Under the pieces are notes generated by a model. It had not been told where the DNA came from and ran no database searches. It saw only the letters and a program-made list of their open reading frames with translations. From Arhodomonas sp051195215 (GTDB taxonomy: Bacteria > Pseudomonadota > Gammaproteobacteria > Nitrococcales > Nitrococcaceae), in contig NZ_JBNAZM010000003.1 in NCBI RefSeq assembly GCF_051195215.1, positions 1 to 64,000 on the forward strand: a stretch of DNA of 64,000 nucleotides. Reading direction: 5' to 3'. The translations under genes were made by a program, and so were the position numbers. Positions 34,501-43,357 of this stretch are shown piece by piece. Within the stretch, counting starts at the first letter, position 1; each line of letters opens with the position of its first letter.

Positions 34501-34798
34501 CTTGAACCGCGCCCAGCGCGAAGAGGTGCGCTGGCGCATCCTGCGCGCCCTGGACGCGGGGCGGCCGACGCCGGTGGCCGAGGTGGTCATCTACCGGGCG
34601 CTCGCCGACATCGACATCCCCTTATCGCCCAAGGAGCTGCGCCGCGAGTTGCAGTACCTCGCCGACCGGGAGCTCGTCGAGCTGCTCCACCAGAACGAGC
34701 CCACCTGGTCGGCGCGCCTGACGCGCTGGGGCGTGGACTTCGTGGAATACACCATCGACGCCCAGCCCGGCATCGCCCGCCCACCGAAGTGGTACTGA
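34487..34798 (+). CDS. Mu gp26-like winged-helix protein
   Basis: 103 residues. REEVRWRILRALDAGRPTPV, LSPKELRRELQYLADRELVE and NEPTWSARLTRWGVDFVEYT describe a winged-helix DNA-binding fold like that of Mu gp26-type proteins upstream of DUF3486. A role in packaging or late regulation is possible. It stops 10 bp before the small terminase gene. Confidence 0.72.
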   Translation: MHEVDLNRAQREEVRWRILRALDAGRPTPVAEVVIYRALADIDIPLSPKELRRELQYLADRELVELLHQNEPTWSARLTRWGVDFVEYTIDAQPGIARPPKWY

Positions 34799-34808
34799 GG
34801 AGCGCACG

Positions 34809-35354
34809 ATGCCGCAACGCAGCGCCGTGGAGCAGCTCCCCGACGACATCCGCACCGAGCTCGACCGCCGACTGGCCCAGTCGGGCTTCAGCGGCTACGC
34901 CGAGCTCGCCGAGTGGCTCACCGGGCAGGGCTACCAGATCAGCCGCTCGGCGGTGCACCGCTATGGGCAACGCCTGGAGCGGCGCATGGAGACCATCCGC
35001 GCCTCCACCGAGGCCGCCCGCCAGATCGCGAGCGTCGCCCCGGACGAGGAGGACGACCGCTCCGCAGCGGTGATCTCCATGGTCCAGTCGGATCTCTTCG
35101 AGGCCATGCTCGCGCTCCAGGAGGCGCAGGAAGAGGGCGTCGACCCCACCACGCGCGTGGCGCTGCTCTCGAAGGCCGGCCGGGCCGTTGCCGAGGTGAG
35201 CCGCGCCAGCGTCAACCAGAAGAAATTCGCCGCGGAGGTGCGCCGTCAGACGCAGCAGGAAGCCGCTGACGCCGCGGAGACCGCCGCCCGCAAGGCCGGC
35301 CTCTCCGACGACGGCGTCGCCGCCATGCGCGCGGCCATCCTCGAGGGGCTGTGA
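34809..35354 (+). CDS. Small terminase subunit-like protein (DUF3486, Mu gp27)
   Basis: 181 residues. The N-terminal DNA-binding part (RSAVEQLPDDIRTELDRRLA to YQISRSAVHRYGQRLERRME, about 4-66) is followed by a helical oligomerisation region and an acidic/alanine-rich tail. The family sits immediately before the large terminase in Mu-like phages and is presumed to recognise pac DNA. A shorter homologue of its N-terminal domain lies at 21588-21914. It overlaps the next gene by 1-4 nt. Confidence 0.9.
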   Translation: MPQRSAVEQLPDDIRTELDRRLAQSGFSGYAELAEWLTGQGYQISRSAVHRYGQRLERRMETIRASTEAARQIASVAPDEEDDRSAAVISMVQSDLFEAMLALQEAQEEGVDPTTRVALLSKAGRAVAEVSRASVNQKKFAAEVRRQTQQEAADAAETAARKAGLSDDGVAAMRAAILEGL

Positions 35355-36847
35355 TGGACCAGGCGATTCTGCTGCCCTACCAGCGCCGGTGGGTCGAGGA
35401 CCGCTCGCCGGTGAAGATCATCGAGAAGTCGCGCCGCATCGGCCTGTCCTACGCCGAGGCGGCAGACTCGGTGCTGCACGCCGCGGCCGCCGGCGGCGCG
35501 AACGTCTACTACATCTCCTACGACAAGGAGATGACCGCCGGCTTCATCCAGGACTGCGCCCAGTGGGCGCGCGCCTTCCAGGCCGCCGCCGGCGAGATCC
35601 AGGAGTCGGTCATCGAGCAGGACGACCGCCAGATCCTGACCTACGTCATCAAATTCGACAGCGGCCACCAGATCCAGGCGTTCAGCTCCAACCCCCGCAA
35701 CCTGCGCTCCAAGGGCCGCCCCGGTGAGCGCCTGGTCGTCGACGAGGCCGCCTTCGTCGACCACCTCGAGGAGCTGCTCAAGGCCGCCATGGCGATGACC
35801 ATGTGGGGCGGCCGTGTGAGGCTCATCTCCACGCACAACGGCGAGGAAAACCCGTTCAACCAGCTCATCAACGACGTGCGCGCGGGGCGTTACGACTACG
35901 GCCTGCACCGGGTGACCCTCGACGACGCGCTCGATGACGGCCTGTTCCGGCGGATCTGCCAGGTCACCGGGCAAACCTGGAGCGCCGCGGCCGAGCGCGA
36001 GTGGCGCCAGCAGCTCATCAACCGCTACCGCCCCAACGAGCAAGAGGAGCTCTTCTGCGTGCCCGCCATGGGCGGCGGTGCGTACCTCCCGCGGGCGCTG
36101 GTCGAGCCGCGCATGGCCGAGGCGCCGGTGATCCGCTTCACCGGCGACCGCGCCTTCAACACCGCGCCGGAGCCGAGCCGCGCCGCCGAAGTGGACGACT
36201 GGATCCGCGACGAGCTCATCCCGCGGCTCAAAACCCTCGACCGCGACCGCCGCCACACCCTGGGCATGGACTTCGCGCGCTCCGGCGACATGTCCGTGAT
36301 CGCGCCGATGGCCATCGGCGAGACGCTACACCGCACCGTGGCGCTGCTGGTGGAGATGCATAACGTCCCCCACAAGCAGCAGGAGCAGATTCTCTTCGCC
36401 GTGGGTGACCGCCTGCCGCGGCTCGCCGGCGTGAAAATCGACGCCGGCGGCAACGGCTCCTACATCGCCGAATCGGCGCATGACCACTGGGGCGGCCTCG
36501 TCGAGCAGGTGCTGTTCACCGAGAGCTGGTACCGCGAGCACATGCCGCCGTACAAGGCCGCCTTCGAGGACGCCACCATCACCATCCCCAAGCACGACGA
36601 CGTGCTCGAGGACCACCGTGCCTTGCGCCTGGTCAACGGTGTGCCGCGCCTGCCCCGCGCCAAGACCGATCAGGCGGGGCAGCGCCACGGCGACTCGGCG
36701 ATCGCGATCGCGCTCGCCTACACCGCGAGTCGCGACGACCACGAGGCATTCGCCTTCCACCAAGTGCCCGTGCGCCACGACCCTCGCCGTGAACCACCGC
36801 ACCGCCGGGTGCGCGTCACCGCCGGCTTCCGCCGAGGAGTGCTGTAG
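35354..36847 (+). CDS. Large terminase subunit (Mu gp28)
   Basis: Packaging motor ATPase and nuclease of 497 residues from ATG 35354 (GTG 35351 is also possible). The ATPase part has LLPYQRRWVEDRSPVKIIEK with the Walker A-like KSRRIGLSYA, and Walker B ERLVVDEAAFVD (about 125-136). The C-terminal nuclease has TLGMDFARSGDMSVIAPMAI, DAGGNGSYIAESAHDHWG and the late acidic HGDSAIAIALA. Headful packaging from the left end with host DNA attached is expected from family knowledge. Confidence 0.95.
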   Translation: MDQAILLPYQRRWVEDRSPVKIIEKSRRIGLSYAEAADSVLHAAAAGGANVYYISYDKEMTAGFIQDCAQWARAFQAAAGEIQESVIEQDDRQILTYVIKFDSGHQIQAFSSNPRNLRSKGRPGERLVVDEAAFVDHLEELLKAAMAMTMWGGRVRLISTHNGEENPFNQLINDVRAGRYDYGLHRVTLDDALDDGLFRRICQVTGQTWSAAAEREWRQQLINRYRPNEQEELFCVPAMGGGAYLPRALVEPRMAEAPVIRFTGDRAFNTAPEPSRAAEVDDWIRDELIPRLKTLDRDRRHTLGMDFARSGDMSVIAPMAIGETLHRTVALLVEMHNVPHKQQEQILFAVGDRLPRLAGVKIDAGGNGSYIAESAHDHWGGLVEQVLFTESWYREHMPPYKAAFEDATITIPKHDDVLEDHRALRLVNGVPRLPRAKTDQAGQRHGDSAIAIALAYTASRDDHEAFAFHQVPVRHDPRREPPHRRVRVTAGFRRGVL

Positions 36848-38413
36848 ATGGCAGAACGCGAGTCCCCCATTCTCGACGCCGACGGCCGCCCGATCCGCAA
36901 GCGCGTGCTTACCCGCGAGCTCGCCGCACCGTCGACCACCGGCGTGCGCCAGGTCTGGGACGCCGAGACCGTCGCCTCCGGCCTCACGCCCGACCGGCTC
37001 GCCGCCCTGCTGCAGGCCGCCGCGGAGGGCGAGACCCGCGACTACCTCACGCTCGCCATGGAGATGGAAGAGCGCGACCTCCACTACTTCTCCGTGCTTG
37101 CCACGCGCAAGCTCGCCGTCGGTGGCATCGAGCCAGTGGTGGAGGCCGCGAGCGACGAGGCCCAGGACGTGGAGATCGCCGACGCCGTGCGCGAGCTCAC
37201 CCGCCGCCCGGCGTTCGGCGTCGCGGTGGACGACAGCCTCGACGGCCTCGGCAAGGGCTTCGCCGCCGTCGAGATCCTGTGGGACCGCTCGGCGCGCCAG
37301 TGGTGGCCGGCGGACTATCGCTGGCGGGATCCGCGGCACTTCCGCTTCGCCGGCGACGGCCGCACGCTGCGCCTGCTCGACGACGCCAACGTGTACGACG
37401 GTATCGCGCTACCGCCATACAAATTCATCACCCACATGCCCCGCATCAAGAGCGGGCTGCCGATCCGCCGGGGTTTCGCGCGGCTCGCCGCCGTCGCCTA
37501 CATGGCCAAGGCCTACAGCGTCACCGACTGGGTAGCGTTCGCCGAGGTCTTCGGCATGCCGTTGCGCATCGGGCGCTACAACGCTCAGACGGCGACCGAA
37601 GGGGACATCCAGACGCTCATCAACGCCGTCGCCAACCTCGGCACTGACGCCGCCGCAGTGCTGCCGGATTCCATGCGCATCGACTTCCAGGAGGCGGGCA
37701 ACCGCACCGGCGCCGCGGATCTCTTCGAGCGGCTGGCCGCCTTCATGGACGCGCAGCTCTCCAAGGCCATCCTCGGCCAGACCGCCACCACTGAGGGCAC
37801 GCCAGGCAAGCTCGGCAGCGAGGACGCCCAGGACGCCGTGCGCCGCGACATCCAGCGTGCCGATGCCAGTCAGCTCGCCGACACCCTGAACCGCGACCTG
37901 GTCCGGCCGTTCGTCGACCTCAACTTTGGCCCGCAGGACGCCTACCCACGCGTCACCCTGCCGGTTTACGAGCCCGAGGACCTCACCGCCATGGCAAACG
38001 CGCTGGCTCAGCTCGTGCCTCTGGGCGGTCTCGGCATCCAGGCGAGCGAAGTGCGTGACCGCCTCGGCTACGCCGACCCCGAGGAAGGCGCCGAGATCCT
38101 CGGCGGCGGGCCGGCCGCCCCGATGGCCGGCGCGGCCAACCGTCTTGCACGCGCCAGCAACCGCGAACAGCCCGAAGCCGACGAGATCGAGGGACTCGTC
38201 GACGCCCAGGACGACGAGTGGGAGGAACAGCTCGCCCCCGTCGTGGATCCGGTGCGCGCGCTCGCCGAGCGGGCCGGCTCCTACGAGGAGTTCCTCGCCG
38301 GCCTCGGCGAGCTCCTGGGCGAAATGGATGCCGAGCAGCTCGTGCGCCACCTGGCCGAAGCCACCTTCAAGGCGCGGGCGTTGGGTGACACCACCGACGA
38401 GACCGACGTATGA
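36848..38413 (+). CDS. Portal protein (DUF935, Mu gp29)
   Basis: 521 residues of the Mu-type portal family: MEERDLHYFSVLATRKLAVG (about 76-95), DSLDGLGKGFAAVEILWD, the ARLAAVAYMAKAYSVTDWVA crown segment, and LSKAILGQTATTEGTPGKLG (about 303-322). The dodecameric portal forms the DNA entry vertex. The C-terminus is acidic. It is contiguous with the terminase gene and overlaps the F-like gene by 4 nt. Confidence 0.95.
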   Translation: MAERESPILDADGRPIRKRVLTRELAAPSTTGVRQVWDAETVASGLTPDRLAALLQAAAEGETRDYLTLAMEMEERDLHYFSVLATRKLAVGGIEPVVEAASDEAQDVEIADAVRELTRRPAFGVAVDDSLDGLGKGFAAVEILWDRSARQWWPADYRWRDPRHFRFAGDGRTLRLLDDANVYDGIALPPYKFITHMPRIKSGLPIRRGFARLAAVAYMAKAYSVTDWVAFAEVFGMPLRIGRYNAQTATEGDIQTLINAVANLGTDAAAVLPDSMRIDFQEAGNRTGAADLFERLAAFMDAQLSKAILGQTATTEGTPGKLGSEDAQDAVRRDIQRADASQLADTLNRDLVRPFVDLNFGPQDAYPRVTLPVYEPEDLTAMANALAQLVPLGGLGIQASEVRDRLGYADPEEGAEILGGGPAAPMAGAANRLARASNREQPEADEIEGLVDAQDDEWEEQLAPVVDPVRALAERAGSYEEFLAGLGELLGEMDAEQLVRHLAEATFKARALGDTTDETDV

Positions 38414-39678
38414 GGTTCAAGCCCGGCCCCGTCTCCCAGGACGCGCTGGACTACCTGCGCGACAAGGATCTGCGCGTCGGCTTCGACCACGAGGACGTCT
38501 GGCGCGAAGAGCACGCGCACGCGTTCACCGTGGCCAAGGCGATGCAGATCGATCTGCTCGATGACATCAAGGCCTCGGTGGAGACGGCCCTGGCAGAAGG
38601 CAGGACCTACCGGGAATTCGCCCGCGAGCTCACCCCGATCCTGCAGCGCAAGGGCTGGTGGGGGCGCGTCGAGCAGATCGACCCCGTCACCGGCGAGCGC
38701 CGCGAGGTCCAGCTCGGCAGCCCCCGGCGGCTGAAGACCATTTACCGCAGCAACATGCGCTCCGCCCGCGCCGCTGGCCAGTGGCAGCGGGTGCAGCGCC
38801 ATAAGGACACCCACCCCTATCTGCTCTACCTGCTCGGTCCGTCGGAGCAGCATCGCCCCCAGCACGTGCGCTGGGCGGGCACGATGCTGCCCGTCGACCA
38901 CCCGTGGTGGCGCGAGCACTACCCACCGAACGGCTGGGGCTGCAAGTGCCACGTGCGCCAGGTCAGTCGCCGGGAGGCCGAGCGCCTCGAGCGCGACGGC
39001 GTCCAGGATCCGGATGCGCCGCAGGAGATCGACGGCGACACCGGCCTGCCCACCGGCCGCCGCCAGGATCGGCGCTTGCCTGTACGCACCGAGCCGCCCG
39101 AGCGGGATCCGCGCCAGTACACCAACAAGCGCACCGGCGAAGCGATCACCGTGGACGCCGGCGTGGACCCGGCGTGGTCCAGCAACCCCGGCATGGACCG
39201 CGTGCGCGTCATCCGCGAGCACCTCACCGGACGCGTCGCCACGGCCGACGCGCAGCTCGCCCATGCCGCCGCCGAGCAGGTGATGGCGAGCGACGTCATG
39301 GCGCAATGGGCTCAGGCCCCCCGCGGCGAGCTGCCCGCCGGCGTACTGACGCGCGACCTCCAGGACGCGCTCGGATCCGACTCGCATCTTGTGCGGCTCT
39401 CGGACGCGACGCTCACCAAGCAGGGCAATAGCCACCCGGAATTGACGGCAGCGGACTACGCGGTGTTGCCGGATCTTGTTCGTCGCGGCATCGCGATCCG
39501 CCAGGACGGCCAGCGCTTGGTACTCTTTCGCAAAGCAGGCAACGCTTGGTGGAAAGCGGTGGTGAAGGTCACCGGCGACCAGAAGCGCCTCTACCTGGTG
39601 AGCTTCCACCGCGCCGATGCGCGGGAGTTGCGGCGAGAGCGTGACCGGGGGACGGTGCTGCGAAGCGTCGAGCAGTGA
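38410..39678 (+). CDS. Mu F-like head morphogenesis protein with C-terminal PBECR-type nuclease-like domain
   Basis: 422 residues. The N-terminal 240 are the phage Mu F/SPP1 gp7-like minor head protein: FDHEDVWREEHAHAFTVAKA, TIYRSNMRSARAAGQWQRVQ, and the conserved WAGTMLPVDHPWWREHYPPN then GWGCKCHV. The C-terminal about 110 residues (HPELTAADYAVLPDLVRRGI, LVLFRKAGNAWWKAVVKVTG, LYLVSFHRADARELRRERDR) resemble the barnase/EndoU/colicin/RelE-like (PBECR) domains fused to such proteins. The nuclease activity is a family prediction. Confidence 0.9.
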   Translation: MRFKPGPVSQDALDYLRDKDLRVGFDHEDVWREEHAHAFTVAKAMQIDLLDDIKASVETALAEGRTYREFARELTPILQRKGWWGRVEQIDPVTGERREVQLGSPRRLKTIYRSNMRSARAAGQWQRVQRHKDTHPYLLYLLGPSEQHRPQHVRWAGTMLPVDHPWWREHYPPNGWGCKCHVRQVSRREAERLERDGVQDPDAPQEIDGDTGLPTGRRQDRRLPVRTEPPERDPRQYTNKRTGEAITVDAGVDPAWSSNPGMDRVRVIREHLTGRVATADAQLAHAAAEQVMASDVMAQWAQAPRGELPAGVLTRDLQDALGSDSHLVRLSDATLTKQGNSHPELTAADYAVLPDLVRRGIAIRQDGQRLVLFRKAGNAWWKAVVKVTGDQKRLYLVSFHRADARELRRERDRGTVLRSVEQ

Positions 39679-40045
39679 AGAAAACGGCGCACGGTGGGGC
39701 CTGCCATCCCGGCCTGCCGGGCAACCCCACATAGCGCTCCGCCCAGAGGGCGTGCTACGGCGGGCAGAATGTCACCGTGTCGCGTGCGCCTGATGACAGC
39801 ATAGCGCTGCGGTGGGTGTGGTCACAACGGCTCTCTCGTCGGCTCCGATGGGCGGCGCCATACAACGGCTCTCAGAGGCCGCGAGAGCGGTTCCCGCTAC
39901 GCCACCTATGGGGCGACCCGGATCGCCGTTTCTGCGAGGGCTTAAAAAGGTTTTAAACAGGGTTGGATAACACGTGGTGGAGTGGAGGCAACGTGCTCGC
40001 GACCGTCGCCGTCGCGAGCGCACCGATCGTATAGGGCGTCCGGGA
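39679..40045. other. Gene-free gap between head gene and cargo gene
   Basis: No credible gene. A minus-strand open frame across 39772-40197 is Ser/Arg/Thr-rich, has no ribosome site and overlaps a better gene. The stretch starts with a hairpin, and around 39941-39967 it contains an AT-rich patch (gcttaaaaaggttttaaaca) that is unusual for this genome and could be a promoter or binding region. Confidence 0.5.
39694..39730. terminator. Hairpin after the lysis/packaging operon
   Basis: Outer stem GTGGGG (39694-39699) / CCCCAC (39725-39730) and inner stem CCCGG (39708-39712) / CCGGG (39717-39721). It lies 16 bp after the F-like gene. No T-run, so termination efficiency is unclear. Confidence 0.45.
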
Positions 40046-40378
40046 TCAGTCCTCTCGCAGAGACCCGCCTGGACCGATCTTGCTGATGCAGTCCTTATAG
40101 GCCCAGTCGCGAAATTCCTCGATGGCGCGGCGCTGGTGCTCCTTCGTATGGTATCGAGGCCGGTTATATGCCTCGATAACCCACCGTTCGCCGACAACGT
40201 TGCCTTCGACGCCCTCCATCTGGTCGGCCATCGATACGCCGCTTTGGCGCTCGAGCATCATGTTCTCGGCCGTGTCGGAGCCTATGCGGCACGTCTCTTG
40301 CCAGTCCACCTCAGCCGCGGCCGGCGACGCCAGCGCGAGCCCAAGCGCCCCCATCAAGAACACAATCCCCTTGTTCAA
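40046..40378 (-). CDS. Small secreted protein, likely periplasmic (lysogenic cargo)
   Basis: 110 residues with a Sec signal (LNKGIVFLMGALGLALASPA, then AA, cleavage before EVDW). The mature part has two cysteines and a C-terminal IEAYNRPRYHTKEHQRRAIE plus EFRDWAY segment that I associate with a widespread family of unnamed small periplasmic proteins in proteobacteria and phages. I chose the TTG at 40378 because AAAAGGAG lies 7 nt upstream; an ATG eight codons earlier (40402) has no ribosome site. It runs against the late operons, so it can be expressed during lysogeny. Confidence 0.75.
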   Translation of the reverse strand: MNKGIVFLMGALGLALASPAAAEVDWQETCRIGSDTAENMMLERQSGVSMADQMEGVEGNVVGERWVIEAYNRPRYHTKEHQRRAIEEFRDWAYKDCISKIGPGGSLRED

Positions 40379-40518
40379 CTTCAATCTCCTTTTGTGATCC
40401 ATGTCGCACTGACAGCCGAGCACGCTTTGCCTACGGACGCAAGGCCTCTGCATTGATCGGCATCTCGGTAAGGGCTACCGTTCCGACCGGCGGAAGCGCC
40501 CTTTACTCGATTCGCTGA

Positions 40519-40571
40519 CTGAACCCTTTCCTGCCGAGATGCTGCGCGCCGCTGCCTAGCATGGCGGCATG
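40519..40571 (+). promoter_or_regulatory. Late promoter block 2 (protease/capsid/tail operon)
   Basis: ctgaaccctttcctgccgag, a variable spacer, gcctagcatggcggc and ATG: the same layout and spacing as 32436-32488. The first 20 bases and the last 18 are identical in both. The -10-like TAGCAT lies at 40557-40562 and predicts transcription starting at the A of the ATG. Likely bound by the Mor-type activator. Confidence 0.72.
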
Positions 40572-41597
40572 CGCTCGCAATACCGCACCGCACTGAACCA
40601 GGCCGCTGCCGGCGCCGACCCGCTGGTCGTGGCCGTGAACGTCGAGCTCCCGGACGACGGCACCCTGCCGGAGTGGCTGGAGCTCGTGCCCGCCGGCCGC
40701 GTGACCGGCCGTGACGGCCGAGGCTGGATCAATGATCGCCCCGACCAGGTCGTGGCCGACAGTCTCGGTGACGGTCGGGATCTGCCCATCGACTGGGAGC
40801 ACGCCACCGAGCTGCGCGCCCCCGAGGGTGACCCGGCGCCCGCGGCCGGCTGGATCGTCGCGCTGGCGAACCGCGAGGGCGCGGTCTACGGCCGCGTCGA
40901 CTGGACGCCCCGCGGCGCCGAGAGCGTGCGCAACCGCGAGTACCGCTACATCTCGCCGGTCTTCCTGTTCGAGCGCGAGTCCAGTCGCGTGGTCCGCCTC
41001 ACCTCCGCGGGCCTGACCAACACCCCGAACCTCTACATCGCCGCACTCAATCGCGGCGAGCCCCGTCACCCCGAGCATCACCACCAGGAGGGCGCCATGT
41101 TGCCCGAGGCCATCCGCAAAGCGCTGGGCCTGTCCGAGAACGCCACCGAGGATCAGGCCGTCACCGCCATCAACCAACTCACCGAGGAGCGCCAGACCGC
41201 GCTCAACCGCGCCGAGAACCCGAGCCTGGAGCGGTTCGTGCCGCGCGCCGACTATGACGCCGCGCTCGAGCGCGCCAGCAACGCCGAGCACAAGCTCGCC
41301 GAGCAGGAGAGCAAGCGCCTCGAGGCGGAGATCGACGCCGAGATCGATGCGGCGCTCGCGGCCGGCAAGATCACCCCGGCCACCGTGGACTACCACAAGG
41401 CTCAGTGCCGCCAGGAAGGCGGGCTCGACCGGTTCAAGGAGTACGTCAAGGCTGCCCCCACCCTCGGTGATCCCGCCGAGCTCGACGACCGCAAGCCCGA
41501 AGGCGACGCCGGCAAGGCGCTGAACGCCGAGCAGCAGAAGATCGCCGCGATGTTCGGCAACACCGCCGAGGATCTCCAGAAGTACGGCCAGGCGTAA
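40569..41597 (+). CDS. Phage protease/scaffold (Mu gpI-like)
   Basis: 342 residues. The N-terminal protease part has LPEWLELVPAGRVTGRDGRG, PIDWEHATEL (a likely catalytic His) and the RNREYRYISPVFLFERESSR-type segment, then LTNTPNLYIAALNR. The C-terminal half is a helical scaffold (ADYDAALERASNAEHKLAEQ...). In Mu the protease matures the capsid and the scaffold is removed. First gene of the long capsid-tail operon; apparently no leader. Confidence 0.92.
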   Translation: MRSQYRTALNQAAAGADPLVVAVNVELPDDGTLPEWLELVPAGRVTGRDGRGWINDRPDQVVADSLGDGRDLPIDWEHATELRAPEGDPAPAAGWIVALANREGAVYGRVDWTPRGAESVRNREYRYISPVFLFERESSRVVRLTSAGLTNTPNLYIAALNRGEPRHPEHHHQEGAMLPEAIRKALGLSENATEDQAVTAINQLTEERQTALNRAENPSLERFVPRADYDAALERASNAEHKLAEQESKRLEAEIDAEIDAALAAGKITPATVDYHKAQCRQEGGLDRFKEYVKAAPTLGDPAELDDRKPEGDAGKALNAEQQKIAAMFGNTAEDLQKYGQA

Positions 41598-41625
41598 GCG
41601 GCCCGCGAGAAGAGAGAGCGAAGCG

Positions 41626-42027
41626 ATGGCACTCACCAAGGATCGCAACACCCCGATGACCGACGGAGACGTCGTGCCGACACCCGTCGCCGCCGGCGTC
41701 GAGATCTTCACCGGCGCGCTCGTCGTGGCCAACGCCAGCGGCTACGCCGCGCCCGGCAGCACTGCCACGGGGCTCATCTACCTCGGCCGTGCCGATTCGC
41801 ACGTCGACAACACCGCCGGCGCCGCCGGCGACAGGCAGGTTCTGGTCCGTCGGGGCAAGGCGTTCAAGTGGAAGAACTCCGGCTCCGACCCCGTCGGCCA
41901 GGCCGCCCTGGGCAAGACCTGCTACGTCGTCGACGACGAGACCGTCTCGGCAACGGATGGCGCGGGCACGCAGTCGGCCGCTGGCACCGTCATCCAGATC
42001 GACGCCAACGGCGTGTGGGTCGAGTAA
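41626..42027 (+). CDS. Head decoration/stabilisation protein
   Basis: 133 residues, beta-rich and glycine/alanine-rich: NTPMTDGDVVPTPVAAGVEI, GLIYLGRADSHVDNTAGAAG and TVIQIDANGVWVE. Small proteins of this type lie between protease and major head protein in Mu- and B3-like phages and decorate the capsid. The annotation rests mainly on position and composition. Confidence 0.75.
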   Translation: MALTKDRNTPMTDGDVVPTPVAAGVEIFTGALVVANASGYAAPGSTATGLIYLGRADSHVDNTAGAAGDRQVLVRRGKAFKWKNSGSDPVGQAALGKTCYVVDDETVSATDGAGTQSAAGTVIQIDANGVWVE

Positions 42028-42060
42028 CCCCGCCGCCCTGACCGAGAGGACCCAGACACC

Positions 42061-42981
42061 ATGCTGGTCAACAAGAGCAACCTGCAGGCGGTCTTCCAGA
42101 ACCTGAAGACCACCTTCAACAAGGCTTTCGAAGCCGCCGAGAGCCAGTGGCAGCGCACGGCCATGCGCGTGCCCTCCGGCTCCAGCCAGAACGACTACTC
42201 CTGGCTCGGGCGGTTCCCGCGCATGCGCCGCTGGATCGGCGACAAGGTCATCAAGGCCCTGGAGGCGTTCAGCTACACCGTCGTCAACGAGGATTGGGAA
42301 GCCACCGTCTCGGTCCGGAGCAACGACATCGAGGACGACAACCTCGGCATCTACTCGCCGATGGCCCAGGACGCCGGTCACAGCTCCAAGCAGCTCCCCG
42401 ACGAGATCGTCGCCGAGCTCAAGAACAACGCCTTCACCAACACCTGCTACGACGGGCAGTACTTCTACGACACCGACCACCCCGTCGGCGACGGGCAGGG
42501 AGACACCAAGAGCGTGTCCAACAAGGGCACCGCGGTGCTGTCGAACGCCACCCTGGCCGATGCCCAGGGCAGCTACGGTGCCGCGCGCACCGCGATCATG
42601 TCCTTTACCGACGACGAGGGCCGGCCGCTCGGGCTGATGCCCGACACCCTGGAGGTGCCGCCGGCGCTGGAGCACGTCGGGCGCATGCTCGTGGAGGCGG
42701 ACAAGCTCGCCGACGACACACCCAACCCCTACAAGGGCACGGCGAAGCTGCTGGTTAACCCCCGGCTCACCTCCGACACCGCGTGGTTCCTCCACGTCAC
42801 CAGCCGGCCGGTCAAGCCTTTCGTCTACCAGGAGCGCAAGGCGCCCGTGTTCGTCCAGCAAACGGACATGAACGCCGACGACGTGTTCTCCCGCGGCGAG
42901 TACAAGTTCGGCGCCGAAGCCCGCGCCGCCGGTGGCTACGCCTTCTGGCAGATGAGCTACGGCTCCACCGGCACCGGCTAA
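42061..42981 (+). CDS. Major head protein (Mu gpT-like)
   Basis: 306 residues of the Mu gpT family, HK97-type capsid fold expected. Landmarks are LQAVFQNLKTTFNKAFEAAE, WLGRFPRMRRWIGDKVIKAL, FSYTVVNEDWEATVSVRSND and KLLVNPRLTSDTAWFLHVTS. It forms the capsid shell. Close to Mu gpT in length (305). It follows the decoration gene by 33 bp in the same operon. Confidence 0.95.
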   Translation: MLVNKSNLQAVFQNLKTTFNKAFEAAESQWQRTAMRVPSGSSQNDYSWLGRFPRMRRWIGDKVIKALEAFSYTVVNEDWEATVSVRSNDIEDDNLGIYSPMAQDAGHSSKQLPDEIVAELKNNAFTNTCYDGQYFYDTDHPVGDGQGDTKSVSNKGTAVLSNATLADAQGSYGAARTAIMSFTDDEGRPLGLMPDTLEVPPALEHVGRMLVEADKLADDTPNPYKGTAKLLVNPRLTSDTAWFLHVTSRPVKPFVYQERKAPVFVQQTDMNADDVFSRGEYKFGAEARAAGGYAFWQMSYGSTGTG

Positions 42982-43109
42982 CCCCACACCTATAGCAACG
43001 CGATGCGGGCCAATGACGGTGTCGTCCGGGGCGGCGGGTGACATCGGAGGCCGACGGGCCGCGGGGCCGCCTACCCCGCGCCAGGGGAATCACCAGAGGA
43101 GATCGCACA

Positions 43110-43355
43110 GTGGCCGAGCAGCAAGCCAGCACGGAGACGCAGACCGAATCGAACAAGGGGCGGGGCAGGGGCAAGGCCGCCAAAGTGGCCGTGCTCCGCG
43201 TGAGCGCCAAGCGCGCGCGCTTTCGCCGCGGCGGCCTTGAGTTCAACCGGAGCGAGACGGTGGTGCGCCTCGCCGACCTCAGCGACGAGCAGGCCGAGGT
43301 CATTCGCGCCGAGCCAATGCTCATGGTGCGCGAGGACGAGATCGAGGCCGACTGA
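43110..43355 (+). CDS. Phage protein (HI1506-like)
   Basis: 81 residues from GTG 43110, which has AGAGGAGA at proper distance; the frame is open to 43038 but unsupported there. A charged N-terminus is followed by AVLRVSAKRARFRRGGLEFN and the helical LADLSDEQAEVIRAEPMLMV. Similar proteins follow the capsid gene in FluMu-type prophages (HI1506); role unknown. The 128 bp before it contain only GC-rich inverted pieces. Confidence 0.72.
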   Translation: MAEQQASTETQTESNKGRGRGKAAKVAVLRVSAKRARFRRGGLEFNRSETVVRLADLSDEQAEVIRAEPMLMVREDEIEAD

Positions 43356-43357
43356 CG

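Noticed and set aside
39772..40197. 141-codon minus-strand open frame
   Set aside because: Ser/Arg/Thr-rich, no ribosome site, overlaps the signal-peptide gene at 40046-40378 in another frame.
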